Positions 17,979 to 28,252 of a DNA stretch of 45,816 bases are shown here, piece by piece. Every line of letters begins with the position of its first letter. Within the stretch, counting starts at the first letter, position 1. The DNA comes from Thermincola carboxydiphila (GTDB lineage: Bacteria; Bacillota; Thermincolia; Thermincolales; UBA2595), in the NCBI GenBank assembly GCA_016841325.1, contig JAENZJ010000020.1:1-45816 (forward strand). The letters run 5' to 3'. The notes under the pieces were generated by a model, which saw only the letters and a program-made list of their open reading frames with translations, made no database searches and was not told the origin of the DNA. Made by a program: the position numbers and the translations under genes.

Positions 17979-20900
17979 TTAAGCCAGATATTCCTGCAGT
18001 GGAATCATGGCAAAGTCTTTGCCCTGCTCTAATGACTGCAGTACACTGAGGATAACAGTTGTGGTATCAAGTGAAGTCAGGCATGGAATAGCATGTTCAA
18101 CTGCCGCCCTTCTTATGCGGAAACCGTCCCGTTCCGGCATTTTACCCCTTGTAAGGGTATTGATCACCAGGTCGATCTTACCCTGCCTTATAATATCTAT
18201 AATATTAGGTGAACCCTCTCTGATTTTGTTAACCTTCTCTACGGGCAGGCCGGCTTCATTGAGTACTCTTGCCGTACCGCATGTGGCTACCAGCCTGAAG
18301 CCCAGATCAACAAAGCCCTTCAGGATGGGTATTACTTCATCCTTGTCCTTGTCAGCCACTGTTGCCAAAATAGTACCTTTCCTGGGAATATCCAGCCCGG
18401 CAGCTACCAGGGCCTTATACATAGCCATGGAGAAGTCGGTATCAAAACCCATTACCTCACCGGTTGATTTCATCTCCGGCCCCAGGGAGGTGTCTACCCG
18501 AAGCAGTTTGGCAAAAGAGAATACCGGGGCCTTCACGGCTATATAGTCAGGGGCGGGATACAGCCCGCTTTGGTATCCCAGTTCCTTCAGGGTCTTGCCA
18601 AGAATCATTTTGGTGGCCACATTGACCATGGGCACTCCGGTAATTTTGCTGAGGTAGGGTACCGTCCGGCTGGAGCGAGGGTTTACTTCAATGACGTATA
18701 GCCGGTCATCATGGAGTACATACTGGATATTGATCAGGCCCTTAACATGGAGCGCCCTTGCCAGCCTGGTCGTATATTCAACCAGGTCAGCAGCCTGTTT
18801 GCTGTTAAGGCTGCGCGCCGGGTAAACAGCGATACTGTCACCTGAGTGGACCCCGGCCCTCTCGATATGCTCCATAATCCCGGGAATCAGCACATCTTCT
18901 CCGTCAGAAATGGCATCTACCTCAATTTCCTTACCTATCATATACTTGTCAACAAGTACCGGGTGTCTCGGTGATACATTAACCGCTGAGGTCATATACT
19001 CGAGGAGTTCATCCTGATTATAGACGATTTCCATGGCCCGGCCTCCAAGGACGTATGACGGTCTTACCAGGACCGGGAATCCTACCTCTTCGGCAATCTC
19101 CTGGGCCCCCTCCACCGATGTGGCAGTCCTGCCAGGCGGTTTGGGGATTTTCAGTTCCATCAGCAGTTGGTCAAATTTATCACGGTCTTCAGCCATATCA
19201 ATATACTTAACATCTGTACCCAGTATCTTTACCCCTGCTTCTGCCAGCGGCTCAGCAAGGTTGATGGCTGTCTGCCCGCCGAACTGGACAACCACACCCT
19301 CAGGTTTTTCCAGTTCAATAATGTTTAAGACATCCTCCGGGATCAATGGTTCAAAATAAAGCCGGTCTGAAGTGTCAAAATCGGTACTTACTGTCTCCGG
19401 GTTGTTATTAATGATAATGGTTTCTATACCTTCTTCCCTGAGTGACCACACCGAATGCACCGAGCAGTAATCAAACTCAATGCCCTGACCGATGCGGATA
19501 GGCCCTGACCCCAGGACAACAGCCTTACGGCGTTCCGTAGGGATAGCCTCATTTTCCTTTTCATATGCCGAGTAATAGTATGGTGTTACAGCTTCAAACT
19601 CAGCGGCACAGGTGTCCACCATCTTATAAACCGGCCGTAGTCCGTAATTCTTCCTAACCTCCCGTATTTCCTTCTCATCAAGTCCTGTCAGCTGGGATAT
19701 ATAAATATCAGGGAAACCCAGGTGTTTCGCTTTTGTCAGTACAGCTTCTGTCAGGAAACTGCTCCCCCCGGCCTTGACACCCTCTATGAGTTCAATCTCA
19801 AAATCAACAATGTTCTTTATCTTTTCCAGGAACCAGACATCTATTTTGGACATTTCGTGGAGGGACTCAACACTCATCCCGCGGCGCAAGCCTTCAGCCA
19901 CGAAAAAAATCCTTTCATCATCAGCGTTCCTGATTTTCGCCTCCAGGTCCTCCCGGGGGACACTGTCTATCCCCTTCATGGCAAGACCGGATAACCCTAT
20001 CTCCAGTGACCGGACAGCCTTCATCAGGCCTGACTCAAAAGTCCGGTCAATAGCCATAACCTCACCTGTTGCCTTCATCTGGGTCCCCAGGTTGCGGTCG
20101 GCAAAAGCGAACTTGTCAAAAGGCCAGCGCGGTATCTTGACAACAACATAGTCAAGGGCAGGTTCAAAAGCCGCATAAGTCTTTCCGGTAACCGCATTGC
20201 GGATCTCATCCAGGGTAAAGCCTATGGCTATTTTGGAAGCCACCTTGGCAATGGGAAATCCCGTGGCCTTGGAAGCCAGGGCGCTGGACCGGGATACCCT
20301 GGGGTTGACTTCAATAATAACATATTCAAAGCTGTTGGGATTTAAGGCCAGCTGGACGTTACAGCCGCCCTCAATCCCCAGGGCCCTGATTATCTTAAGT
20401 GATGCCGTCCTTAAAAGCTGGTATTCCTTGTCAGCCAGGGTCTGGGAAGGGGCCACAACGATACTGTCCCCGGTATGAATCCCGACAGCATCAATGTTTT
20501 CCATGTTACAGATGGTGATGCAGTTATCATTGCTATCCCTGATTACCTCATATTCAATTTCCTTCCAGCCGGCCACACTTTGCTCAATCAGGCACTGTTT
20601 AATCATGCTGAGCTTAAGCCCCTTTATGGCAATGGCCCTGAGTTCTTCAATATCATTGGCAATCCCGCCCCCGGTACCGCCCAGGGTATATGCAGGACGG
20701 ACGATCACCGGGTAACCGGTTTTTTCCGCAAAGGCCACCGCATCCTCAACATTGTCAACAATAGTACTTTCCGGAATCGGTTCCCCGATTTCCTGCATCA
20801 TGGCCTTAAACAACTCCCGGTCTTCAGCCTTCTTAATGGTCTCCAGAGGAGTACCCAGAAGTGCTACCCCCTCCTCTTCAAGAATACCCTGTTCCGCAAG

Positions 20901-21203
20901 CTCAACCGCAATGTTCAGGCCGACCTGCCCGCCCAGGGTGGGGAGCAGCCCGTCAGGCTTTTCCTTCCTGATAATCCTGGCCACAAACTCAGGTGTGAGG
21001 GGTTCAATATATACCCTGTCCGCAATATTGGCATCTGTCATAATGGTAGCCGGGTTGCTGTTTACCAGCACAACTTCCATGCCTTCCTCCCTCAGGGCCT
21101 GGCAGGCCTGAGTCCCGGCATAGTCAAACTCAGCCGCCTGACCGATAATAATAGGCCCTGAACCGATAACCATTACCTTTTTTATTTCTTCTCTAATGGG
21201 CAT
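17979..21203 (-). CDS. carB: Carbamoyl-phosphate synthase large subunit
   Basis: The large subunit makes carbamoyl phosphate from ammonia delivered by CarA, bicarbonate and two ATP. Two homologous ATP-grasp halves are visible, starting [15 protein letters not shown] and [14 protein letters not shown]. The C-terminal allosteric domain starts near [15 protein letters not shown]. The ATG at 21203 gives 1074 residues, the normal size, with GGAG nine bases upstream inside the carA end. The longer open frame to 21269 lacks support. It is five bases from carA. Confidence 0.97.
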   Translation of the reverse strand: MPIREEIKKVMVIGSGPIIIGQAAEFDYAGTQACQALREEGMEVVLVNSNPATIMTDANIADRVYIEPLTPEFVARIIRKEKPDGLLPTLGGQVGLNIAVELAEQGILEEEGVALLGTPLETIKKAEDRELFKAMMQEIGEPIPESTIVDNVEDAVAFAEKTGYPVIVRPAYTLGGTGGGIANDIEELRAIAIKGLKLSMIKQCLIEQSVAGWKEIEYEVIRDSNDNCITICNMENIDAVGIHTGDSIVVAPSQTLADKEYQLLRTASLKIIRALGIEGGCNVQLALNPNSFEYVIIEVNPRVSRSSALASKATGFPIAKVASKIAIGFTLDEIRNAVTGKTYAAFEPALDYVVVKIPRWPFDKFAFADRNLGTQMKATGEVMAIDRTFESGLMKAVRSLEIGLSGLAMKGIDSVPREDLEAKIRNADDERIFFVAEGLRRGMSVESLHEMSKIDVWFLEKIKNIVDFEIELIEGVKAGGSSFLTEAVLTKAKHLGFPDIYISQLTGLDEKEIREVRKNYGLRPVYKMVDTCAAEFEAVTPYYYSAYEKENEAIPTERRKAVVLGSGPIRIGQGIEFDYCSVHSVWSLREEGIETIIINNNPETVSTDFDTSDRLYFEPLIPEDVLNIIELEKPEGVVVQFGGQTAINLAEPLAEAGVKILGTDVKYIDMAEDRDKFDQLLMELKIPKPPGRTATSVEGAQEIAEEVGFPVLVRPSYVLGGRAMEIVYNQDELLEYMTSAVNVSPRHPVLVDKYMIGKEIEVDAISDGEDVLIPGIMEHIERAGVHSGDSIAVYPARSLNSKQAADLVEYTTRLARALHVKGLINIQYVLHDDRLYVIEVNPRSSRTVPYLSKITGVPMVNVATKMILGKTLKELGYQSGLYPAPDYIAVKAPVFSFAKLLRVDTSLGPEMKSTGEVMGFDTDFSMAMYKALVAAGLDIPRKGTILATVADKDKDEVIPILKGFVDLGFRLVATCGTARVLNEAGLPVEKVNKIREGSPNIIDIIRQGKIDLVINTLTRGKMPERDGFRIRRAAVEHAIPCLTSLDTTTVILSVLQSLEQGKDFAMIPLQEYLA

Positions 21204-21208
21204 AATAT

Positions 21209-22291
21209 TTATCTCCTCTCCTGCGTAATAAGCTGCATAAACTGACCAAACAGGTACTCGGAATCCCACGGTCCCGGTGCAGCCTCAGGATGGTACTGCA
21301 CGGAAAATACGGGGAGGGATTTGTGCCTGAGACCCTCTACCGTACCGTCATTAAGATTGATATGTGATACCACCACTTCATCCCGGGGCACAGAATCCGC
21401 AGCCACGGCATACCCGTGGTTTTGTGAAGTAATGTGTACCTTTCCGGTGGCCAGGTCCTTAACCGGATGGTTAGCGCCCCGGTGCCCGAACTTCAGTTTA
21501 TAAGTCTTACCGCCAAGGGCCAGGGCAATAATCTGGTGGCCCAGGCAAATACCGAACATGGGTATTTTACCAATCAGTTCCCTGACTGTTTCTATGGCAA
21601 AAGGCACATTTTCCGGGTCCCCGGGCCCATTGGAGAGCATGATGCCATCAGGATTGAGGGCCAGTACTTCCCGGGCAGTTGTGGTGGCAGGCACAACAAT
21701 GACTTCACAGCCCAGGTCATGAAGTGACCTGGCAATATTCAGTTTGGCCCCGAAGTCCATCAGGACTACACGGTAGCCGTCATTTGGCATGGTGAAACTT
21801 TCTTTGATGGTCACTTTGAGGACATGGTCAGAACCCATCAGATCCGGATGTCCGATAACCCTTTGCTTCATTTCTGCCACATCAATACTGTCACCGGTGG
21901 CAATTACAGCCCCCATTGTCCCGTGATTCCTCAGCCGCCTGGTCAGCGCCCGGGTGTCTATTTCACATATACCGGGAATACCGTTTTCCGTAAGGTACCC
22001 GGCAACAGTTTTTTCAGATCTCCAGTTGCTGGGAATCTCACAGAATTCCCTGACCACAAGGCCGAGGACAAAGGGTTTCCTGGACTCAAAATCATCAGGA
22101 TTAATCCCGTAGTTTCCAATCAAGGGATAAGTCATGGTAACAATTTGTCCACAGTATGAAGGGTCTGTCAGAATTTCCTGATACCCTGTCATACTGGTAT
22201 TAAACACTACCTCACCGAAATTCCGGGTCTCTGCCCCAAACCCATTACCCTCAAAAACCGTGCCGTCCTCAAGGACCAGTACTGCCTTCAT
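21209..22291 (-). CDS. carA: Carbamoyl-phosphate synthase small subunit
   Basis: The glutaminase subunit releases ammonia for CarB. The N-terminal CPSase domain starts [14 protein letters not shown]. The class I amidotransferase domain has the nucleophile in GICLGHQ and the partner histidine in YHPEAAPGP. Length is 360 residues. GGAGGGAT precedes the ATG. It is followed directly by carB. Confidence 0.97.
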   Translation of the reverse strand: MKAVLVLEDGTVFEGNGFGAETRNFGEVVFNTSMTGYQEILTDPSYCGQIVTMTYPLIGNYGINPDDFESRKPFVLGLVVREFCEIPSNWRSEKTVAGYLTENGIPGICEIDTRALTRRLRNHGTMGAVIATGDSIDVAEMKQRVIGHPDLMGSDHVLKVTIKESFTMPNDGYRVVLMDFGAKLNIARSLHDLGCEVIVVPATTTAREVLALNPDGIMLSNGPGDPENVPFAIETVRELIGKIPMFGICLGHQIIALALGGKTYKLKFGHRGANHPVKDLATGKVHITSQNHGYAVAADSVPRDEVVVSHINLNDGTVEGLRHKSLPVFSVQYHPEAAPGPWDSEYLFGQFMQLITQERR

Positions 22292-22367
22292 TAGCCAATC
22301 CCTCCAGAGTATTTTATATGAAACGGTTCAACAAACCTCAGGTACCTGTAAATTGATTTTAATCCTG

Positions 22368-23660
22368 TCAGACCACAATTTGCCTGTTCTGCATCACTAT
22401 CTGTCCCCCTACTATGGTTACCACAGGCAGGCCTGTCAGTTCCCATCCGTTAAACGGGGAGTTCTTGGCCCTGGAGGCAAACCTGTTAACATCCACAATC
22501 TCTTTCAGTTCCGGGTCAATCACTGTAATATCGGCATCTGCGCCGACTCCCAGATGTCCCTTCCCTTCCAGTCCCAGAATACGTGCCGGGTTAACACTCA
22601 TTTTCATTACCAGTTCTTCAGGACTCAGGAGACCCGGTCTGACCAGTTCCCCGAAGGCCAGCCCCACAGCGGTCTCCAGCCCCACTATCCCGAAGGGCGC
22701 ATAATTGTATTCCACATCCTTTTCCTCAACTGTGTGAGGTGCATGGTCTGTGGCAATCACATCTATGGTTCCGTCACGGAGGCCTTCTTTCACTGCCCTG
22801 ACATCATCTGCACTGCGGAGCGGTGGATTCACTTTGGTCGCCGTGTCATAACTGCCCACAACCTCTTCTGTCAGGCTGAAATGATGCGGGGTGGCCTCTG
22901 CAGTAACCCGAATCCCCTTCTTCTTAGCCATTCTGACCAGCTCAACAGACCCTGCAGTACTGATATGGGCAACATGAAGCCAGGCTCCGGTCAGTTCTGC
23001 CAGCATGATATCCCTGGCTGCCATAGCCTCCTCTGCCAGCCTGGTAATTCCCTTAAGGCCGTAAACCGTGGAATAGTATCCCTCATGCATAACCCCGTCA
23101 GCGACAAGGTTCAGGTCTTCACAGTGGGAAATTACCGGCAATCCGAACATCCTGGCATATTCCATGGCCAGCCTCATCACCTGGGCATTCATCAGGGGCC
23201 TGCCGTCATCAGATATGGCTACCGCTCCGGCCAGCTTCATATCACCTATCTCGGCAAGCTCCTCGCCCTTGGAGCCCTTGGTAATGGCACCTATAGGGAA
23301 TACATTTACTGCCCCTTCAGCGGCAGCCCTGGATTTAATGAATTCCACCAGTGCGTGGTTATCTATAACCGGATTTGTATTGGGCATACAGGCCACACCG
23401 CTGAAACCTCCCCTGGCCGCAGCCCTGGTCCCGGTGGCGATAGTTTCCTTGGCTTCAAAACCCGGTTCCCGTAAATGGACGTGCATGTCAATAAACCCGG
23501 GCACCACCAGCCTGCCGGCTGCTTCAATCACTTCTGCCCCGTCAGCAGCAATGTTTTTATCCACTGCACTGATTTTCCCTTCGGCAACCAGGACATCAGC
23601 AGCCCGGGAGATTCCGTTCACCGGATCGACCACTCTTCCACCCTTAATTAACAGCTTCAT
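22368..23660 (-). CDS. pyrC: Dihydroorotase (class I)
   Basis: The zinc enzyme cyclises carbamoyl aspartate to dihydroorotate. Metal-binding [10 protein letters not shown] lies near residue 58 and TDHAPH near residue 305, with SHCED and ATPHHF between. The 430-residue length is typical of the Firmicutes form. Its start lies 17 bases inside the end of pyrB, with GAGGAGGT upstream, indicating coupling. Confidence 0.96.
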   Translation of the reverse strand: MKLLIKGGRVVDPVNGISRAADVLVAEGKISAVDKNIAADGAEVIEAAGRLVVPGFIDMHVHLREPGFEAKETIATGTRAAARGGFSGVACMPNTNPVIDNHALVEFIKSRAAAEGAVNVFPIGAITKGSKGEELAEIGDMKLAGAVAISDDGRPLMNAQVMRLAMEYARMFGLPVISHCEDLNLVADGVMHEGYYSTVYGLKGITRLAEEAMAARDIMLAELTGAWLHVAHISTAGSVELVRMAKKKGIRVTAEATPHHFSLTEEVVGSYDTATKVNPPLRSADDVRAVKEGLRDGTIDVIATDHAPHTVEEKDVEYNYAPFGIVGLETAVGLAFGELVRPGLLSPEELVMKMSVNPARILGLEGKGHLGVGADADITVIDPELKEIVDVNRFASRAKNSPFNGWELTGLPVVTIVGGQIVMQNRQIVV

Positions 23661-24585
23661 GGGGGTTACCTCCTCCTGTCAGCAGGTACAGCAAGGCCAT
23701 CCTGACGGCAACACCATTGGTAACCTGCTCATTTATAACTGCCTGAACACCGTCGGCAACATCAGGGGCGATCTCAATGCCCCTGTTCATGGGGCCGGGG
23801 TGCATTACCAGGGCATCGGGACGTGCCAGCCTGACTCTCTCAGCAGTCACTCCATACAGGCGGGAATACTCCCTGATGGTGGGAAACAAACCCTTCTGCT
23901 GCCTCTCCAGCTGCATCCGGAGTACCATTACCACATCCACATCGCACAGCCCCTCCTCAATGGAGGTATACGCCTTTACACCCAGTTTCTCAATATCGGG
24001 CGGCAGCAGCGTAGCCGGGGCTATTACCCGTACCTCTGCCCCCATTTTGGTAAGTCCCCAGATGTTTGACCTGGCCACCCTGCTAAACATAATGTCACCT
24101 ACAATAGCCACCTTAAGGCCTTCCAGCCTGCCCTTTTTCTCCCTGATGGTAAACATGTCCAGGAGCGCCTGGGTCGGGTGTTCATGGAAACCGTCACCGG
24201 CATTGATTACTGATGCCGAGAGGTGTTTTGCCAGGATATGGGGAGCGCCGGAGGCAGAATGCCTGATAATAACCACATCTGCTCCCATTACTTCAAGAGT
24301 CTTCCCTGTGTCCCTGAGAGTCTCTCCCTTGACTACACTGCTTGCCGATGTACTGATATTGATGGTGTCGGCACTCATGTATTTCCCCGCCAGTTCAAAA
24401 GATGTCCTGGTCCTGGTGCTGGGTTCATAAAAAAGGTTAATTACGGCTTTCCCCCTGAGGGTAGGCACCTTCTTAATCTGCCTGCGGATAATGTCTTTCA
24501 TCGGTTCAGCTGTTTCCAGGATAAGCTGAATTTCCCCAACCGACAGATCCTTTATCCCCAATAGGTCTTTCCGGTTCAGCCCCAT
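23644..24585 (-). CDS. pyrB: Aspartate carbamoyltransferase catalytic subunit
   Basis: The enzyme condenses carbamoyl phosphate and aspartate. The carbamoyl-phosphate loop [13 protein letters not shown], then [19 protein letters not shown] and HPTQALLD are all present in 313 residues. AAAGGAGGGAG precedes the ATG. No pyrI regulatory subunit is seen, as expected for Firmicutes. The 598-base region upstream is unusual and holds an attenuator, a large palindrome and a tandem repeat. Confidence 0.97.
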   Translation of the reverse strand: MGLNRKDLLGIKDLSVGEIQLILETAEPMKDIIRRQIKKVPTLRGKAVINLFYEPSTRTRTSFELAGKYMSADTINISTSASSVVKGETLRDTGKTLEVMGADVVIIRHSASGAPHILAKHLSASVINAGDGFHEHPTQALLDMFTIREKKGRLEGLKVAIVGDIMFSRVARSNIWGLTKMGAEVRVIAPATLLPPDIEKLGVKAYTSIEEGLCDVDVVMVLRMQLERQQKGLFPTIREYSRLYGVTAERVRLARPDALVMHPGPMNRGIEIAPDVADGVQAVINEQVTNGVAVRMALLYLLTGGGNPHEAVN

Positions 24586-24650
24586 TGCTGCTCCCTCCTT
24601 TTATTTCGTTAACGCCACCTAATTGCGTTCGGGCTTTATGGGCGTCGCTT

Positions 24651-24716
24651 TGCTCTTTTATTTATTGCTCTTTTATTTATTGCTCTTTTATTTATTGCTC
24701 TTTTATTATTTGCTCT
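24651..24716 (-). repeat. 15-bp tandem repeat in the pyrB leader
   Basis: Three identical units of TGCTCTTTTATTTAT at 24651-24695 are followed by a variant unit (24696-24710) and a partial one. It lies about 65 bases upstream of pyrB, in the transcribed leader. Such repeats can change copy number by slippage. It is not CRISPR: there are no spacers. Confidence 0.85.
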
Positions 24717-24747
24717 TTGCACTTTGTTATTTTTTTTGGCTTCCCCT

Positions 24748-25074
24748 TTACGAGTTGCTCTGGAAATGACCGTCCTAAATGGTGAGGTGTTGTACAAGAT
24801 TTTCCTTGCACCGCCGCCGTTATGAGTTTTGCTGCAAAGCACCGGTAATAAGGCAGGGAGTCCCCGCATGTCCGAAGATGGCGAAGGCCGCCGGGAAGTT
24901 TTGGCCTGCCAAAACGAGAGGCGGCCATCTTGAGAAAAAGCCCAATGAGCCATCGAGTTCGGGGACGCTGCCTTATTGCCGGGGGTGGCAGCTTAGACTC
25001 ATAGGCGGCACTGCGGAAAATCGGTATACACCTCACCATATTCTCACCCGGTCATTTCCGGAGCTTACTCGTAA
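24748..25074. mobile_element. 327-bp imperfect palindromic element in the pyrR-pyrB gap
   Basis: The segment is a fold-back inverted repeat centred near 24907-24911. The ends TTACGAG and CTCGTAA match exactly. Inside them GGAAATGACC pairs with GGTCATTTCC, GGTGAGGTGT with ACACCTCACC, AATAAGGCAG with CTGCCTTATT, and TATGAGT with ACTCATA. The centre is TTTTGGcctgCCAAAA. By eye the arms are about three-quarters identical. Because of the symmetry, open frames on both strands encode similar peptides starting MVRC and ending near TPHHLxRSFPE. No transposase is visible, so it is probably a MITE-like element moved in trans, or an RNA hairpin in the pyr leader. Confidence 0.7.
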
Positions 25075-25084
25075 CGCCCCGGGA

Positions 25085-25180
25085 AACAAAAACTCCTTAC
25101 CGGCCTGCTAAAAGCCAATAAGGAGGTAAATGCCAAAAAACGTCTACCTGCCCTTATTGGCCTCACGGGACCAGTTTAAA
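25085..25180 (-). promoter_or_regulatory. PyrR-dependent attenuator 2, upstream of pyrB
   Basis: Read on the minus strand there is a PyrR-binding sequence TGGTCCCGTGAGGCCA (25158-25173). Next comes an antiterminator in which CCTTATTGGC (25114-25123) can pair with GCCAATAAGG (25152-25161). Last is a terminator, 25114-25125 with 25093-25104, followed by TTTTTGTTT. The mutually exclusive pairings are the known PyrR mechanism. When UMP is plentiful PyrR should favour termination and reduce pyrB-pyrE expression. Confidence 0.88.
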
Positions 25181-25183
25181 GGG

Positions 25184-25768
<585 letters not shown>

Positions 25769-25819
25769 TTAAAAGATCTTTAGGGATAATAAAAACTGTC
25801 ATAACTAACCAGGACACTA

Positions 25820-25901
25820 AAAAGCCTGCTTGCAGAGACGCAAGCAGGCATAGTTTCCCCAAAATGCAAAACTATATATTCCCTTACTAGCCTCTCGGAC
25901 T
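25820..25901 (-). promoter_or_regulatory. PyrR-dependent attenuator 1, leader of pyrR
   Basis: On the minus strand the PyrR-binding loop AGTCCGAGAGGCT (25889-25901) is followed by an ATAGTTT/AAACTAT antiterminator candidate. The terminator hairpin GCCTGCTTGC/GCAAGCAGGC (25824-25849) follows, with a TTTTT tail. This matches the arrangement known for pyr operon leaders. Confidence 0.88.
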
Positions 25902-25925
25902 AATTTAAAGGAGATATTTTTATTA

Positions 25926-25954
25926 AGTGTACCAGATAGGTACCTGAAAGTCAA
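25926..25954 (-). promoter_or_regulatory. Sigma-A-type promoter of the pyr operon
   Basis: On the minus strand TTGACT (25949-25954) and TACACT (25926-25931) are 17 bases apart. The -35 box overlaps the last codons of the stalk-domain gene. Transcription would start about 15 bases before attenuator 1. Confidence 0.7.
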
Positions 25955-26829
25955 CTTTTAATCACCAGTGTGGAAATTATTTTTTCTACTACCGCCAGGT
26001 CCTGTTCCATCGCCTCAGCATTGGTTTCGACACTATAAACTATGTTCCCGCTCCCTGCCTTGTGAGCTGAGAAAATATAAGTATAAGGGAGTGAACTCAC
26101 ATAAATATTTTCCTTGGTCATTCTAAATGAGGCTGCTGTTTCACTTTCCAGTTTCCAGCCCTCTGACAGCAACAGGTCTTTTTTCAGTTTCATAATAGTT
26201 GCCAGGTCCCTGTTGTCATAAGTCAACTCAAAATATGTTTCCTCGGGGCTCTCAACAATCAGGGCGCTTCCTTCGGAGACAGATTCCCAGTCCCCTTCAG
26301 GAAACAGGACAGAACTTCCTGTAATCGGTTCAATATACTCTTCCCAGTCTGATGTATCCACATTGACAACCTTGATTTTACGGGTGGCTGAATCCCAGTC
26401 CACCTTTGCTCCCATGGCTTCTCCCACAAACCTGAGGGGCACAAAGGTCCGGCCTCCTTTAATCATAGCAGGGACATCCAGGGTCCGGGGCTGGTTATCA
26501 ACATATGCCGTTTTGCTGCCTATAGCAACCTTGATAATGGTTCCGGAATCAGTTTCAATCACTACCGTCCTTGTAGATGGCAACCAGTCCACATAGGCAT
26601 CCAGGGCTTCAGCCACAAAACGCAGCGGAACCAGGGTCCTTCCCGAATCTATGAAAGGGGCCTGGTCAGAATAATAGGGACGCTCATTGATGTGAGACAG
26701 GTTTTGCCCGACAGTAAGTTCAACCACTTTGTAGAAGTCATAATAATCTACCGCTGCCGAGACAGGAGCCGCTAACAGACTAAGAATCAGAAACAGGAAC
26801 AGTGTGACAAACAATTTTTTTCTATGCAT
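25951..26829 (-). CDS. Secreted stalk-domain protein (copper amine oxidase N-terminal-like repeats)
   Basis: A signal peptide (KKLFVTLFLFLILSLLAAPVSA) is followed by two copies of the stalk domain, with TLVPLRFVAEALDAYVDW and TFVPLRFVGEAMGAKVDW. A C-terminal domain of about 120 residues has no recognisable motif. Such repeats occur in cell-surface proteins of Clostridia and have no enzymatic role by themselves. GGAGGGGAG precedes the ATG. The gene lies between the pyr operon and ablB. Confidence 0.85.
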   Translation of the reverse strand: MHRKKLFVTLFLFLILSLLAAPVSAAVDYYDFYKVVELTVGQNLSHINERPYYSDQAPFIDSGRTLVPLRFVAEALDAYVDWLPSTRTVVIETDSGTIIKVAIGSKTAYVDNQPRTLDVPAMIKGGRTFVPLRFVGEAMGAKVDWDSATRKIKVVNVDTSDWEEYIEPITGSSVLFPEGDWESVSEGSALIVESPEETYFELTYDNRDLATIMKLKKDLLLSEGWKLESETAASFRMTKENIYVSSLPYTYIFSAHKAGSGNIVYSVETNAEAMEQDLAVVEKIISTLVIKS

Positions 26830-26899
26830 TTACTCCCCTCCAGTTTTTTTTGTTAACCAAATTGTCAAGAAGTCTCCTTCTTCTTTAGGTGGAAAATGA

Positions 26900-27042
26900 A
26901 TTGAACGAACTGGCGTTCGGTGGCATAATTATAGTAAATGCTTACCAAAGACGGTGATACCATGCAATTGACATGAAGCTGTGGTCGCAGAACCAGGAAG
27001 CCCCCTGCTCTTAGCGTCAAGCGTAGCTGGGAGAGTATTCAC
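26900..27042 (+). ncRNA. Probable IS200/IS605-type right end with TnpB guide-RNA scaffold remnant
   Basis: Positions 26982-27042 read GTGGTCGCAGAACCAGGAAGCCCCC, then a hairpin-like GC-rich segment, then GAGTATTCAC. I recognise the order GCAGAACCAGGAAGCCCC...GTATTCAC from the 3' ends of tnpB genes, where it is both the transposon right end and the end of the omega/reRNA scaffold. No tnpB gene or left end is visible, so this would be a deletion remnant. The bases after 27042 (TACCAATTACATTATATAA) would be in the guide position. The assignment rests on recalled sequence, not on alignment. Confidence 0.5.
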
Positions 27043-27205
27043 TACCAATTACATTATATAATCATGTATAGGCCAACTTCAATCCCTAATCAGGAAATTT
27101 TGTGCAGTTTTGGCTCCGGCCCCCCCAAAATTGTCTTTTCAGACGTAGTACTAAGTGTAAGTTGTTCCAACTGAATTTACCCGAAAAGATTTTTTAACCA
27201 GTTTT

Positions 27206-27231
27206 GTAGAGATAAGCCCCAACGTCTCTAC
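27206..27231. repeat. Hairpin next to the ablB terminator
   Basis: GTAGAGA and TCTCTAC form a perfect 7-bp stem with a 12-base loop. It lies beside the bidirectional terminator at 27238-27261. Confidence 0.4.
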
Positions 27232-27232
27232 C

Positions 27233-27270
27233 AAAAAGGAGCAGCCTGACTCAGCTGCTCCATTTTTTTT
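27233..27270. terminator. Bidirectional terminator downstream of kamA-ablB
   Basis: GGAGCAGC (27238-27245) pairs with GCTGCTCC (27254-27261). A run of T follows on the plus strand and AAAAA precedes, so it works on either strand. It lies about 95 bases past the ablB stop. Confidence 0.8.
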
Positions 27271-27312
27271 CTTTGTGCTCAAGGCTTTGCGCCCCGGGTT
27301 TTGTTTTAAGCA

Positions 27313-27353
27313 GCTCTCGGAAATAACCCTGCTGTATGGTAATTTCCGAGAGC
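27313..27353. repeat. Palindrome resembling the ends of the 24748-25074 element
   Basis: GCTCTCGGAAAT (27313-27324) pairs perfectly with ATTTCCGAGAGC (27342-27353). The sequence resembles GCTCTGGAAATGACC near the left tip of the 327-bp palindrome. It may be a small deletion derivative of that element or simply a hairpin at the end of ablB. Confidence 0.45.
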
Positions 27354-27361
27354 TTGCCTGT

Positions 27362-28252
27362 TTACCGAAAACCTATACTTTTTTCCCAGATATTCATATT
27401 TTCATACCTGCCGCCAATGTCACAGTTGTTTATCAGTCTGCCCCTGTATGTATACCCTTTTTTGTACATCACGGCATTAATGGGCGGGATACCGGCTCTG
27501 GTAAGGCTGTACAGGCATTTGAGTTTCCTCCTGACCAGCTTTTCCTCAATGTGGTCAATCAGTAGTCCCATAACTCCCCTGCCCCTGTGTTCCGGGAGAG
27601 TAACACAGTCTGTAAGTTCAGCACTCAGGTGCCTGTTATCTATGTCGGCGGAAATCATTCCGGCAATTTCACCTTTGTGTTCTGCTATCAGCATGATATT
27701 CCCTTCTTCCCCGGTGAGGGCTTCAAAATACTGTCTTTCCTCAACCGGGCTGGGATAGGTCACAAAAACATCTCTGAAAATATCCATAACCGCATTTATA
27801 TCATCAGCCTGGAGGTTTCGGACTGTGTAGATGGTGCTGTCACTTCCTTTTTTCCTTTCAGCACAGCCCCGTTCTCTCTGGTGAATTTTTTTCAGAATGA
27901 GGTCCTCATTAACCAAATGTTCACTGCCAGACCTGTCCGGACTAAGGAACCGGCTCATCAAATATACAGGGTCACCCCTGAAATAAGTTTTCATCATGCC
28001 TTCGAGCCTGTAGCCAAAAGCCAGGAACTTCTGCCAATCATCACCGGGTGCATAAACAATGATTTTCCCTGCCTGGGACTCACTTCCCAGAATATCAAGA
28101 TAATTAACCAGAGCGCTAATATCCTGGGCCTGGTAATCCGGTACGCGGACCCGCCGGTTACGGCAGTCATCAACAGCCGTTACGGCAAAATCAGTGGTGT
28201 TGACCTTTATTATCCCGCTTTCCCTGTTAAAAAAACCTTTTTCTTCAATCAT
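27362..28252 (-). CDS. ablB: Beta-lysine N6-acetyltransferase
   Basis: The enzyme acetylates beta-lysine to N-epsilon-acetyl-beta-lysine, a compatible solute. The C-terminal GNAT domain is clear, with EHKGEIAGMISADID and LPEHRGRGVMGLLIDHIEE. The 296-residue length fits AblB. The start overlaps the kamA stop as ATGA, so the two are translationally coupled. The pairing with kamA is the main evidence for the substrate. Confidence 0.93.
   Translation of the reverse strand: MIEEKGFFNRESGIIKVNTTDFAVTAVDDCRNRRVRVPDYQAQDISALVNYLDILGSESQAGKIIVYAPGDDWQKFLAFGYRLEGMMKTYFRGDPVYLMSRFLSPDRSGSEHLVNEDLILKKIHQRERGCAERKKGSDSTIYTVRNLQADDINAVMDIFRDVFVTYPSPVEERQYFEALTGEEGNIMLIAEHKGEIAGMISADIDNRHLSAELTDCVTLPEHRGRGVMGLLIDHIEEKLVRRKLKCLYSLTRAGIPPINAVMYKKGYTYRGRLINNCDIGGRYENMNIWEKSIGFR

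Noticed and set aside
22260-23474. A 404-residue open frame on the plus strand
   Set aside because: It lies opposite carA and pyrC, has no family-like motifs and no good ribosome-binding site. It is a shadow of well-supported genes.
24651-24716. CRISPR-like repeats
   Set aside because: The units are directly contiguous with no spacers, and no cas genes are present.
24636-25111. Open frames of 105-115 residues on both strands in the pyrR-pyrB gap
   Set aside because: They arise from the palindrome, which explains why both strands encode similar peptides. The lysine-rich end of one is the translated 15-bp repeat.
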